The notes under the pieces are model-generated. The model was not told the DNA's origin and searched no databases. It saw only the letters and a program-made list of their open reading frames with translations. Of a DNA stretch of 47,897 bases, positions 40,280 through 47,897 are shown piece after piece. The position numbers were made by a program, and so were the translations under genes. Source of the stretch: an uncultured Collinsella sp. (GTDB lineage Bacteria; Actinomycetota; Coriobacteriia; Coriobacteriales; Coriobacteriaceae); the NCBI GenBank assembly GCA_905199225.1, contig CAJKFS010000016.1, positions 1-47,897 on the forward strand. Direction: 5' to 3'. Numbering within the stretch: position 1 is the stretch's first letter; every line of letters begins with the position of its first letter.

Positions 40280-41110
40280 ATGGGTTGCGAGCACGCACAG
40301 GCCGCCGGCGGACAAACGTCGCCGTCGCAATTTGAGGAGAACACGCTGTCCGAGGTCAAACGCGTCATCGCCGTGCTTTCCGGCAAGGGCGGTGTCGGCA
40401 AGTCGTTTGTCACCGGTGCCATCGCCACCGAGCTTGCCCGTCACGGCCACAAGGTCGGCGTCCTCGATGCCGACATCACCGGTCCCTCCATCCCCAAGAT
40501 GTTCGGCATGAGCGGACGCCACGTCCATGCCCTTGGCAACCTTATGCTGCCCGAAATCTCCGAGCACGGCGTCAAGGTCATGAGCTCCAACCTGCTGCTC
40601 CAAAACGAGACCGACCCCGTCCTTTGGCGCGGTCCGGTCATCGCAGGCGCCATTAGGCAGTTCTGGAGCGAGACCTCGTGGGGCCCCATCGACTACCTGC
40701 TGGTCGACATGCCTCCGGGAACAGGCGACGTCGCGCTCACCGTCTTCCAGTCGCTGCCCGTCGACGGCATCGTCATCGTCACGAGCCCGCAGGATCTGGT
40801 CTCGATGATCGTCGCCAAGGCGGTCAACATGGCCGAGAAGATGAACGTCCCCATTCTGGGCATTGTCGAGAACATGAGCTATATTGAGTGCCCCGACTGC
40901 GGCAAGAAGATTGAGGTCTTTGGCAAGAGCAAGCTCCCCGAGGTCGCAGATCGCTATAACCTCGACATCTTGGGCCAGCTTCCCATTAATCCGGCACTCG
41001 CCGAGGCCTGCGATAAGGGCGAGGTCGAGACCGCGCTGCCCGATGACATGTTGCCCAAGGCAGTCTCTGCCGTCGAGGCCATTACCCCGCACGAGACCGA
41101 CGAGGCCTAA
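40280..41110 (+). CDS. mrp: Mrp/ApbC-type P-loop ATPase (iron-sulfur cluster carrier)
   Basis: 276 aa cytosolic protein of the Mrp/NBP35 group that binds and transfers [4Fe-4S] clusters. Deviant Walker A GKGGVGKS at 35-42, switch motif DADITGPSIPKMFG, Walker B-type YLLVDMPPGTGD, and the cluster-binding CPDC motif near residue 215 after ENMSYIE. The N-terminus has another Cys (MGCEHA). The N-terminal DUF59 domain found in some Mrp proteins is absent. ATG 40280 has AAAGGAG about six bases upstream. It runs directly into the next gene. Confidence 0.92.
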   Translation: MGCEHAQAAGGQTSPSQFEENTLSEVKRVIAVLSGKGGVGKSFVTGAIATELARHGHKVGVLDADITGPSIPKMFGMSGRHVHALGNLMLPEISEHGVKVMSSNLLLQNETDPVLWRGPVIAGAIRQFWSETSWGPIDYLLVDMPPGTGDVALTVFQSLPVDGIVIVTSPQDLVSMIVAKAVNMAEKMNVPILGIVENMSYIECPDCGKKIEVFGKSKLPEVADRYNLDILGQLPINPALAEACDKGEVETALPDDMLPKAVSAVEAITPHETDEA

Positions 41111-42382
41111 GTGAACGCGAGCGCCTTCTATGACGTCCTGGTAATCGGCGGCGGGGCTTCAGGCCTCGCCGCTGCCATTACGGCCGCACGCGCTGGCAAA
41201 AGCGTCTGCATCGTTGAGCGCGATGTCGCCTGTGGCCTTAAGCTCCTTGCGACCGGTAACGGCCGCTGCAACCTCTCCAACGAATCGATTGATCCTCAGC
41301 GGTATAACCACCCCGCATTCGTCGAATCCGTCATGGGCCCCCAGCCCGAACAAGAGCTTATGGGTTTCTTCTCCTCGCTGGGCATCATGACAACCTCCGA
41401 GGAAGGCCGGCTGTACCCGCGCTCCCTTCGCGCTGAATCGGTGCGCGACGCGCTTCTCAACGTTTGCGACCGCCTAGGTATCACCTTAATCTGCGGAGCC
41501 AACGTTGCCTCGGCGCACAAAGCTTCCGAAGGCTGGGCACTCCAAATAGACCGTCCAGCGCGGGTGCTCAAGGCAAAAAAGCACGACGACCGAAAATCGG
41601 AGCTCCGCTCGCTTCGGAAAGCGCTCGCCGATGTCCCTCGCAAGAACGAGGCCCTGCAGGCACATGCCGTAATTATCGCCACGGGCGGCAACCCCACCGG
41701 TATCGCCGATACGTTTCGCCTCCCCCTCACTTCGCTGCGCCCCATCCTCTGCCCCGTATCGGCAACGGTCGTCGGCGATCGGACGGCACTCAAGACGTTG
41801 GATGGCCTGCGCGTCCGCGCCCGCTTGACGCTCGCCCGCAATCATAATGAGCTCTGGCACGAAGACGGTGAAGTCCTGTTTCGAGCCTTCGGCATCTCGG
41901 GCGTCGCTGTCTTCAACCTCTCCCGTCGTATCCAGCGCGGCGATACGATCCTGCTCGACGTTTTCCCCGACCTCTCCAAAGACAAGCTGCTCGATATGCT
42001 CAACCGACGCGTTGAGCTGCTCGGCGGCTTTTCGCCCCGCGATCCCCGTTGGCTCGACGGCATGCTCGCCCCGCAACTCTCCCGCGTCGTCTGCACGGCG
42101 TTCGAGCAGTGCCATCCAGGCTCCAACGATGTCATCCACCTGGTCTCGGTCCTCAAGCACTTTAAGTTGCTCGTCGAGGGAACAGCCGAGGAGCGCTCGG
42201 CGCAGGTCACGCGTGGTGGCGTATCTGTCGAGAGCATCTCAACACCCAGTCTACGCGCGTGCAGCGTTGTCGACGCCCCGCTTTACGTCTGCGGCGAAGC
42301 GCTCGACATCGACGCCGATTGCGGAGGCTTTAACCTTGCGTGGGCCTGGCTCTCGGGCATTCGCGCTGCAAGCAGCCTGTAG
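41111..42382 (+). CDS. FAD-dependent oxidoreductase, HI0933/BaiN-like
   Basis: 423 aa flavoprotein. Dinucleotide-binding VLVIGGGASGLAAAITAARAG near 9-29, the family motif GLKLLATGNGRCNLSN at about 45-60, and a C-terminal ALDIDADCGGFNLAWAWLSG. The family includes BaiN, implicated in bile-acid dehydroxylation in Clostridium, but most members have no known substrate. I would not assign a bile-acid role from this alone. The GTG start follows the mrp stop with no gap, so the two are translationally coupled. Confidence 0.85.
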   Translation: MNASAFYDVLVIGGGASGLAAAITAARAGKSVCIVERDVACGLKLLATGNGRCNLSNESIDPQRYNHPAFVESVMGPQPEQELMGFFSSLGIMTTSEEGRLYPRSLRAESVRDALLNVCDRLGITLICGANVASAHKASEGWALQIDRPARVLKAKKHDDRKSELRSLRKALADVPRKNEALQAHAVIIATGGNPTGIADTFRLPLTSLRPILCPVSATVVGDRTALKTLDGLRVRARLTLARNHNELWHEDGEVLFRAFGISGVAVFNLSRRIQRGDTILLDVFPDLSKDKLLDMLNRRVELLGGFSPRDPRWLDGMLAPQLSRVVCTAFEQCHPGSNDVIHLVSVLKHFKLLVEGTAEERSAQVTRGGVSVESISTPSLRACSVVDAPLYVCGEALDIDADCGGFNLAWAWLSGIRAASSL

Positions 42383-42392
42383 CCGCTCAGTC

Positions 42393-42444
42393 TATAATCA
42401 AAAACGCATTCGGGCCGTCTGGAATACCGGACGGCCTCTTTCTT
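42393..42444 (+). terminator. Terminator after the BaiN-like gene, just after a -10-like box
   Basis: Stem GGCCGTCTGG-AATA-CCGGACGGCC (10 bp with one G-U) followed by TCTTTCTT ends the mrp-baiN unit. A perfect TATAAT lies at 42393-42398, 15 bases before the stem, and the next gene's ribosome site lies seven bases after the T-rich tract. A transcript from that box would therefore begin with this hairpin. Confidence 0.75.
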
Positions 42445-42462
42445 GCCTCTAAGGAGACCTCG

Positions 42463-44103
42463 ATGATCGAAATCACCCAAGTCAACGCGTCGCTCGATGA
42501 AGCCGGCGATGAAAATGCCTGTCTCATTGTTGGCAAGCGAGTCGCCAAGCGCGTCCTACGTTGCAAGGACTCCGAGATCAAGTCCATCGAGCTCCACCGC
42601 AAGTCAATCGACGCTCGCAAAAAACGAGACGTCCATTTTATCCTGAGCTTTCGTGTTGAGCTGACTAGTCCCCACCTCGAGCAAGAAGCGGTCGACGGCG
42701 TTGCCGAGCGTGACCGCTCGCGCGTACGCGCGATAGAAGACGATGAGCCTTCATTCCCCTCCCCCGTCTCCGACGCACCTCAAGAACGCCCTGTCGTTGT
42801 CGGCGCCGGATGCGCCGGCCTTTTCGCTGCGCTCACGCTCGCCGAAGCAGGTCTTAAGCCCTTGCTTATCGAGCGCGGCGACCCGGCATTTCGCCGCTCG
42901 CAGGCGATCGACCTCTTTCTAAAGGAGCGCATCCTCGACCCCGAGAGCAATATTCAGTTTGGTCTGGGCGGCGCGGGGACCTTCTCGGACGGCAAGCTCA
43001 ATACGGGAACAAAAAATCCCGCCCATCGCCTTATCCTCGAAACCTTCGTCGAGGCGGGTGCGCCCCGCGATATTCTGTGGGATGCCAAGCCGCACATTGG
43101 CTCCGACATCCTTCCCACGGTTGTCACCGCTATATCCCAGCGCATCGAGCAGCTCGGAGGTGTCGTCCGTTATCGAACGAAGCTCGTCGACATTCGCATC
43201 GACGTGTCTGGCGCCATCACCGGCATTGATGTCCAATCGTCCCAAGACGCCGCTTACGAGTCAATCGAGACAAAGCACCTCATCCTCGCCTGCGGGCATT
43301 CTGCTCGCGATATTTTTGAGCTCCTTAAGGACCACAACGTGGCCCTCGCACAAAAGACCTTTGCCATGGGCGTTCGCATCGAGCATCCGCAACGCGACAT
43401 CGACAGAGCCCAATATGGAGCCTCGGCGGGACATCCAGCGCTCGGGGCAGCCCCCTACAAGCTCGTCGCCCATCTTCCCAACGGCCGCAGCGTGTTCTCG
43501 TTTTGCATGTGCCCCGGCGGACAGGTTGTTGCCGCCTCTTCAGAACCGTGCCATCTGTGCGTCAACGGGGCCAGTCTCAATGCCCGCGACGGACGCAACG
43601 CAAATGCCGCCCTGCTCGTTAACGTCACGCCTGAGGACCTTCCCAACGATGACCCGCTCGCCGGCATCGAGCTCCAGCGTGCCTGCGAGGCGGCCGCCTA
43701 TCGCCTGGGCGGTTCCAACTGGAACGCACCGGCACAACTCGTCGGAGATTTCCTCGCAGGACGCGCCAGCAAGGCGCCCGGAAAGGTAAAGCCCACCTAT
43801 CCGCTCGGTGTGACCTGGACGGCAATTGACGAAGCCCTACCGCAGCATATCGTCGAGTCGCTCCGCCTGGGACTTCCCCTACTCGGAAAAAAGCTACGAG
43901 GCTACGACCGTCCCGATGCCGTTCTTACCGGCGTGGAGACTCGTTCGAGCTCACCGGTCACTGTCACCCGAGACCGAACGTGCCATGCCGTGTCGACCCC
44001 GGGCCTCTACCCTTGTGGTGAGGGAGCTGGATATGCCGGCGGCATCATGAGCGCGGCCACCGACGGCATCCGTTGTGCTGAAGCCCTGATCGCAGACCTC
44101 TAA
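42463..44103 (+). CDS. FAD-dependent dehydrogenase of the COG2509 type
   Basis: 546 aa cytosolic flavoprotein. Residues about 1-75 form a small basic N-terminal domain (CLIVGKRVAKRVLRCKDSEIKSIELHRKSIDAR). FAD-binding VVVGAGCAGLFAALTLAEAG starts at about 105. GGAGTFSDGKLNTGTKN and the C-terminal GLYPCGEGAGYAGGIMSAATDG are hallmarks of the family. The substrate is unknown. ATG 42463 has AAGGAG six bases upstream. It converges on uvrB, with a shared terminator between. Confidence 0.87.
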   Translation: MIEITQVNASLDEAGDENACLIVGKRVAKRVLRCKDSEIKSIELHRKSIDARKKRDVHFILSFRVELTSPHLEQEAVDGVAERDRSRVRAIEDDEPSFPSPVSDAPQERPVVVGAGCAGLFAALTLAEAGLKPLLIERGDPAFRRSQAIDLFLKERILDPESNIQFGLGGAGTFSDGKLNTGTKNPAHRLILETFVEAGAPRDILWDAKPHIGSDILPTVVTAISQRIEQLGGVVRYRTKLVDIRIDVSGAITGIDVQSSQDAAYESIETKHLILACGHSARDIFELLKDHNVALAQKTFAMGVRIEHPQRDIDRAQYGASAGHPALGAAPYKLVAHLPNGRSVFSFCMCPGGQVVAASSEPCHLCVNGASLNARDGRNANAALLVNVTPEDLPNDDPLAGIELQRACEAAAYRLGGSNWNAPAQLVGDFLAGRASKAPGKVKPTYPLGVTWTAIDEALPQHIVESLRLGLPLLGKKLRGYDRPDAVLTGVETRSSSPVTVTRDRTCHAVSTPGLYPCGEGAGYAGGIMSAATDGIRCAEALIADL

Positions 44104-44131
44104 CGCACAAATTCCAGCGCGCAAAAGACAT

Positions 44132-44163
44132 AGGCCCCGAGCTCCACAGGGAACTCGGGGCCT
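44132..44163. terminator. Bidirectional terminator between the FAD dehydrogenase and uvrB
   Basis: AGGCCCCGAG-CTCC-ACA-GGGA-ACTCGGGGCCT: long G+C-rich stem between two convergent stop codons (44103 plus, 44172 minus). T-runs are weak on both sides. Confidence 0.75.
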
Positions 44164-44171
44164 GTTCGCGG

Positions 44172-46412
44172 CTATTTCTTAAACCGTGCACCCTGGCGTT
44201 TTCTGCCCGATGCGAACGTGGAACCCTTGCGGGCCTGCGAGCGTAAGCGCTCGATCGTCTCGTCCTCAGACGCACCCTCGAGCATCGCCCGAATCTGAAC
44301 GACAACATCGCGCAGGCGCGCCGCCTCCTCAAAGTCCATAGCGGCAGAAGCGTTACGCATATCCTCTTCCATGGTTTCGACGATCCGCACAAGCTCGTCA
44401 TGCGGCAGTTCTTCCAACTGCTCCGCAAGTGTCTGCTCGGGCGCCACCGTTTCCGGCACACCGCCCTCGCCCGACTCATCGGGCGTATAAAATGCGCCAT
44501 GGCCAAGAGAGTCGCCCTTCGAGCGTCCCTTGGAGCCCACAGTTTTTTCGGCCTCGGCAATAAAACTTGAGATGTCGTTGATGGCCTTGCGCACTGTCTT
44601 GGGCACAATGCCATGTTCTTCGTTATATGCCATCTGAATCTCGCGACGGCGCTGCGTCTCCTCGATGGCCTCTTTCATCGAATCGGTCACAACGTCTGCA
44701 TACATGATGACTTCGCCATCGGCGTTACGGGCCGCACGGCCAATCGTCTGAATCAGCGAACGGCGGTTGCGCAAGAAGCCTTCCTTATCGGCATCGAGAA
44801 TTGCCACCAGTGAGACCTCGGGAAGATCCAAGCCCTCGCGGAGCAGGTTGATGCCAACGAGAACATCGATCTTGCCCTCGCGCAGCGTTCGCAGGATCTC
44901 GACACGGTCCATTGTCGCCGTATCAGAGTGCATGTAATTGACCTTAATGCCCGCATCAAGTAGATGGTCGGTCAGGTCCTCGGCCATGCGTTTGGTCAAC
45001 GTGGTCACCAGCACGCGCTCCTTGCGGGCAACGCGCTCGCGAATCTCGTCCTCAAGATCGTCAATCTGACCGCGAACTGGACGCACGTCAATCTTGGGGT
45101 CGAGCAGGCCGGTCGGACGAATAATCTGCTCCACGTCGTTTTGGCTCACCCGCAGCTCGTAGTCGCCCGGCGTGGCCGAAACATAGATAAACTGGGGGAT
45201 CCTTGCCTCAAACTCATCGAAACGAAGCGGGCGGTTATCGAGCGCCGAGGGCAGGCGAAAACCGTGTTCCACCAGCGTCACCTTACGCGAGCGGTCACCT
45301 TCGTGCATGCCGCGAATCTGCGGCACCGTCACATGGCTCTCATCGATGATGCAGAGCATATCCTTGGGAAAGTAATCGATTAGGGTAAACGGCGGCTCAC
45401 CCGGCTTGCGACCGTCCAGATGACGCGAGTAGTTCTCGATGCCGTTGCAAAAGCCCATCGTCTCGAGCATCTCAAGATCATAATCGGTACGCTGCTGCAG
45501 ACGCTGCGCCTCGAGCAACTTGTCGGTCGCCTTGAGCTCCGCCACGCGCTTCTCGCATTCTTCGCTGATCGATTTCAGAGCCGCCTTGACCTTCGGCTTC
45601 TCGGTCACGTAGTGCGATGCCGGCCATACGGGAATGGCCTCGTACTCACGAAGCATCTCACCGGTGACCTCATCGATCTCGGCAATCAGCTCGACCTCGT
45701 CGCCAAAGAACTCAAACCGCAACGGATGCTCGGCATAAGGCGGATACACGTCGACAACATCGCCGCGCACGCGGAACGTGCCACGCGCCAGGTCATAGTC
45801 ATTGCGATCATATTGAATGTCGATAAGCGCATGGATAAAGTCATCGCGCTCGAGCGGCACCTTCTTGTCGACGTTTGGAGCCAGACCCGCATAGTCCTCA
45901 GGAGAGCCAATGCCATAGATACACGAGACCGATGCGACAACGATCACATCACGTCGAGAGAGCAGTGACGCGGTCGCCTGATGGCGCAGCATCTCGACCT
46001 CTTCGTTAATCGAGGAGTCTTTCTCGATATATGTATCGCTTTGCGGCACATACGCCTCGGGCTGATAGTAGTCGTAGTACGAGACGAAGTAGACCACAGC
46101 GTTGTTGGGAAAGAACTCTTTGAGCTCGCTCGCAAGCTGAGCAGCGAGCGTTTTATTGGGGGCCATGACCAGCGTCGGCTTTCCCAGGGCCTCAATAGTC
46201 TTTGCCATCGTGAAGGTCTTGCCCGAACCAGTCACGCCCAGCAAAACCTGATAGCGGTCTCCGTCCCTCACGCCCCGCACAAGTGACTCAATGGCCTTAG
46301 GCTGGGAACCAGCGGGCTCGTATGGAGACACGACCTTAAACGGCACATCAGCGCCCTCAACGCCAAAGCGCTTAAGTTCACCACCAACGCGTTCTACTTC
46401 AAATTCCGCCAT
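44172..46412 (-). CDS. uvrB: Excinuclease ABC subunit B
   Basis: 746 aa cytosolic helicase-like protein that verifies DNA damage and recruits UvrC. Walker A GVTGSGKTFTMAK, the beta-hairpin region with YYDYYQPEAYVPQSDTYI, DESHVTVPQ, and the C-terminal helicase motifs NLLREGLDLPEVSLVAILDADKEGFLR and QTIGRAARN. The last 60 residues include the UVR domain (ELVRIVETMEEDMRNASAAMDFEEAARLRD; positions about 675-705). It is longer than many UvrB proteins because of an acidic insertion before the UVR domain. ATG 46412 has AGGAG five bases upstream. The gene follows a transglycosylase and coaE, an actinobacterial neighbourhood. Confidence 0.97.
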   Translation of the reverse strand: MAEFEVERVGGELKRFGVEGADVPFKVVSPYEPAGSQPKAIESLVRGVRDGDRYQVLLGVTGSGKTFTMAKTIEALGKPTLVMAPNKTLAAQLASELKEFFPNNAVVYFVSYYDYYQPEAYVPQSDTYIEKDSSINEEVEMLRHQATASLLSRRDVIVVASVSCIYGIGSPEDYAGLAPNVDKKVPLERDDFIHALIDIQYDRNDYDLARGTFRVRGDVVDVYPPYAEHPLRFEFFGDEVELIAEIDEVTGEMLREYEAIPVWPASHYVTEKPKVKAALKSISEECEKRVAELKATDKLLEAQRLQQRTDYDLEMLETMGFCNGIENYSRHLDGRKPGEPPFTLIDYFPKDMLCIIDESHVTVPQIRGMHEGDRSRKVTLVEHGFRLPSALDNRPLRFDEFEARIPQFIYVSATPGDYELRVSQNDVEQIIRPTGLLDPKIDVRPVRGQIDDLEDEIRERVARKERVLVTTLTKRMAEDLTDHLLDAGIKVNYMHSDTATMDRVEILRTLREGKIDVLVGINLLREGLDLPEVSLVAILDADKEGFLRNRRSLIQTIGRAARNADGEVIMYADVVTDSMKEAIEETQRRREIQMAYNEEHGIVPKTVRKAINDISSFIAEAEKTVGSKGRSKGDSLGHGAFYTPDESGEGGVPETVAPEQTLAEQLEELPHDELVRIVETMEEDMRNASAAMDFEEAARLRDVVVQIRAMLEGASEDETIERLRSQARKGSTFASGRKRQGARFKK

Positions 46413-46463
46413 GGATACTCCTAACTCGTACATCTGCAGTATACGCAGGCGGTGGGCTTAGTC

Positions 46464-47045
46464 CTATACGAACCGATCGGGATAGAGAGTCTTATATCGA
46501 ACCCAGGCATTATTGACGCGAATCAGATAAGCCTGAGTTTCAGGGAAGGTAATCGCATTATGGAGTGACGTGTTCTGCTGCGCCCATCCGTCGACATTGC
46601 CCATACCGGCGTTATAGGCGGCGATGGCACTATCCGTCGACCCGTTGAAATAGGCGAGAAGATACGAGAGGTATGCGCAGCCAAACTCGATATTCGTAGC
46701 CGGATCGTTAAGATTGTCGACCGAATACTCCCCTCCGTCGACAAGGCCCTTGGCGATCATGTCCTGGGCAGTCTCGGGCATCAGCTGCATCAATCCCTGA
46801 GCACCCTGATTCGACTCGGCCTCGGGATCCCAGTTCGATTCCGACTTAATGACAGCGCACACCAGATACGGATCCAGATTATGCGAAATACTGGATTGCT
46901 TTACATACGCCTCGTAGTCAATCGGATACAGCGGCTTAAAGAAAGCGGCAGGGGCACACGAGTAGACGAGCGAAATAAGGCCGAAGACGAACACAACGGC
47001 AAGTGGCGCCACGCGATACCACGTAAAGAAACGTGCCTTAGGCAT
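46464..47045 (-). CDS. Lytic transglycosylase (SLT family)
   Basis: 193 aa. One membrane segment (about 12-30) is either an uncleaved anchor or a signal; SCAPAA follows it. The SLT domain has catalytic Glu69 in AVIKSESNWDPEA, then NQGAQGLMQLMPETA, FGCAYLSYLL and AAYNAGMGNVDGW. It cleaves the MurNAc-GlcNAc bond of peptidoglycan outside the membrane. ATG 47045 overlaps coaE by eight bases and has GGAGG upstream in the end of coaE. Confidence 0.92.
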   Translation of the reverse strand: MPKARFFTWYRVAPLAVVFVFGLISLVYSCAPAAFFKPLYPIDYEAYVKQSSISHNLDPYLVCAVIKSESNWDPEAESNQGAQGLMQLMPETAQDMIAKGLVDGGEYSVDNLNDPATNIEFGCAYLSYLLAYFNGSTDSAIAAYNAGMGNVDGWAQQNTSLHNAITFPETQAYLIRVNNAWVRYKTLYPDRFV

Positions 47046-47679
47046 CGGCCTCCTCCTTATCCGGAGTATCTATAAACCCGTGGCATGCAAGCCATGAGTC
47101 AAGCTGCTCAAAGAGCGAATTATCGCCTGCGGCATTATCAATCACCGTTGTAGCGAGATTGCACAGCGCAGACTCATCGGGCTGGCAAGCAGAACGAGCA
47201 TCGAAATCGGATGGCTCCATGCCACGTTGAATAGCGCGCTCGCGACGAACTGACAAAGGGGCGCTGATGACCAGAATTTCATCAGCCAAGCCAAATGCAT
47301 CCTCAAAACCAGTCGGAGCAGAAACCTCGACCACCGCAAAGGGATAACGGGGAGATGAAACCGTACAACAAACCGGATCGAGAATCCTAAGCGAAAGCTG
47401 TTCAATCAGAACAGGATGCACGATGCCATTGAGCCGTGCGACCGAATCAGGAGAAGCGAAAGCTCGAGAAGCGAGGATGCTGCGGCGAATGCCGCCTTCC
47501 TCATCCAAAATGTCCCAACCGAATTCATCCGCGAGAGTATTGACGATATCAGAGCCCGGCACATACAGCGATTTTGCAAGCTCATCCAGATCGATAAGCA
47601 TGGCGCCACGAGATTCGAAATAGCGGCAGGCAGTCGACTTACCCGAAGCAATATTGCCCAAGACAAATACGGTAAACAT
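47038..47679 (-). CDS. coaE: Dephospho-CoA kinase
   Basis: 213 aa cytosolic P-loop kinase making CoA from dephospho-CoA. The Walker A loop is GNIASGKST (8-16), with Asn where most family members have Gly-Leu/Thr-Gly. LIDLDELAKSLY matches the DAD-type substrate motif, with Leu-Asp. VVEVSAPTGFEDAFGLADEILVI is the family's VPLLFE region in a diverged form. RAIQRGM is also present. It is a somewhat divergent member. ATG 47679 has GGGAGGG about four bases upstream. A gene order with uvrB nearby supports the call. Confidence 0.88.
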   Translation of the reverse strand: MFTVFVLGNIASGKSTACRYFESRGAMLIDLDELAKSLYVPGSDIVNTLADEFGWDILDEEGGIRRSILASRAFASPDSVARLNGIVHPVLIEQLSLRILDPVCCTVSSPRYPFAVVEVSAPTGFEDAFGLADEILVISAPLSVRRERAIQRGMEPSDFDARSACQPDESALCNLATTVIDNAAGDNSLFEQLDSWLACHGFIDTPDKEEADA

Positions 47680-47805
47680 CAAGCCCTCCCTAACGCCAAT
47701 GCGAGTAATTATCGCTCAAATAAACTAGATGGACTCAAAAAACAGCCAAACAGTAAGAGCGCATACGGGGAAGCTAGGTCCCAAAGCACAACATGTATAT
47801 AACGC

Positions 47806-47834
47806 AAAAAGGGGGAGGCCGCGAGGCCTCCCCC
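47806..47834 (-). terminator. Terminator of the gene beyond the right edge
   Basis: GGGGGAGGCC-TCGC-GGCCTCCCCC, a perfect 10-bp stem followed on the minus strand by TTTTTGCG. It must end a minus-strand transcript entering from the right. Confidence 0.9.
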
Positions 47835-47897
47835 TTCTCAGTTCAAGCGTACGGCTCGGTGCCGTCCACCGGTCAGCGGCGCCCTGGCCTCCCACGG
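47835..47897 (-). CDS. Possible C-terminal end of a minus-strand gene (rpsA?)
   Basis: A strong minus-strand terminator lies just downstream, so a gene must enter from the right, but the frame cannot be fixed. One frame ends in RGRPGRR with a TGA at 47873-47875. Another ends in RAVRLN with a TGA at 47838-47840. In actinobacteria rpsA (ribosomal protein S1) commonly precedes coaE and uvrB, so rpsA is my guess, from gene order only. Confidence 0.25.

Noticed and set aside
41111..42382. Bile-acid dehydroxylation gene baiN
   Set aside because: The HI0933-like family is broad and no other bai gene is nearby; only the family name is supported.
1..47897. CRISPR array, prophage or IS element
   Set aside because: No regularly spaced direct repeats, cas, integrase, transposase or phage structural genes were seen anywhere in the window.

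Overview
The window is about 48 kb of an actinobacterial chromosome. It looks like a human-gut Coriobacteriia member, most likely Collinsella or a close relative. The evidence is the fairly high G+C content, a WhiA/RapZ pair next to the glycolytic genes, the actinobacterial order (rpsA?)-coaE-uvrB, lipoteichoic-acid-synthase-type and MurJ cell-envelope genes, and oligopeptide-type ABC transporters with Tat-like lipoprotein signals. The genus is an inference from gene content and style; no rRNA is present. Almost all genes are on the minus strand. Only the block at about 37.9-44.1 kb runs on the plus strand.

Layout. 0-2.3 kb: a GH13 alpha-glucosidase lies between two identical tRNA-Gly(GCC) genes, the first cut by the window edge. 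2.4-5.8 kb: a partner-switching signalling pair, a PAS/GAF/SpoIIE phosphatase and a STAS + histidine-kinase-type ATPase fusion, followed by tRNA-Leu(GAG). 5.9-6.35 kb: a gene-free stretch with two large nested palindromes and two further hairpins. 6.4-12.3 kb: oppABCDF, read oppA to oppF on the minus strand, with a hairpin between oppA and oppB. 12.6-17.7 kb: secG, then the lower-glycolysis run gap, pgk, tpiA, gpmI. 17.9-19.7 kb: rapZ-whiA. 19.8-30.3 kb: a sialic-acid (N-acetylneuraminate) uptake and breakdown operon. It holds a lipoprotein binding protein, a permease, a natural permease-ATPase fusion, a second ATPase, two CE7-type esterases (one without its catalytic serine), nanA, nanK and nanE. 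30.6-37.8 kb: uvrC, murJ, ybaK and uvrA. 38-44.1 kb (plus strand): an LtaS-like sulfatase, an Mrp/ApbC P-loop ATPase and two FAD oxidoreductases. 44.2-47.7 kb (minus): uvrB, a lytic transglycosylase and coaE. The end of a further minus-strand gene, possibly rpsA, may lie at the right edge.

How the genes fit together. The sialic-acid operon would import free Neu5Ac, remove O-acetyl groups, cleave it to ManNAc and pyruvate (NanA), phosphorylate ManNAc (NanK) and epimerise it to GlcNAc-6-P (NanE). No sialidase, NagA or NagB is in the window. The products would enter the glycolytic steps encoded next door. All three UvrABC excision-repair genes are present in three separate units.

The most unusual features are non-coding. 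One family of about 100-bp imperfect hairpins has three copies, two of them exactly at the nanA|nanK and nanK|nanE junctions. Its helices differ between copies but stay paired, while its internal loops are conserved. A second family has two nested palindromes at 5.9-6.35 kb with different arms but the same asymmetric internal loop. All three tRNA promoters share a conserved block just upstream of and including the -35 box.
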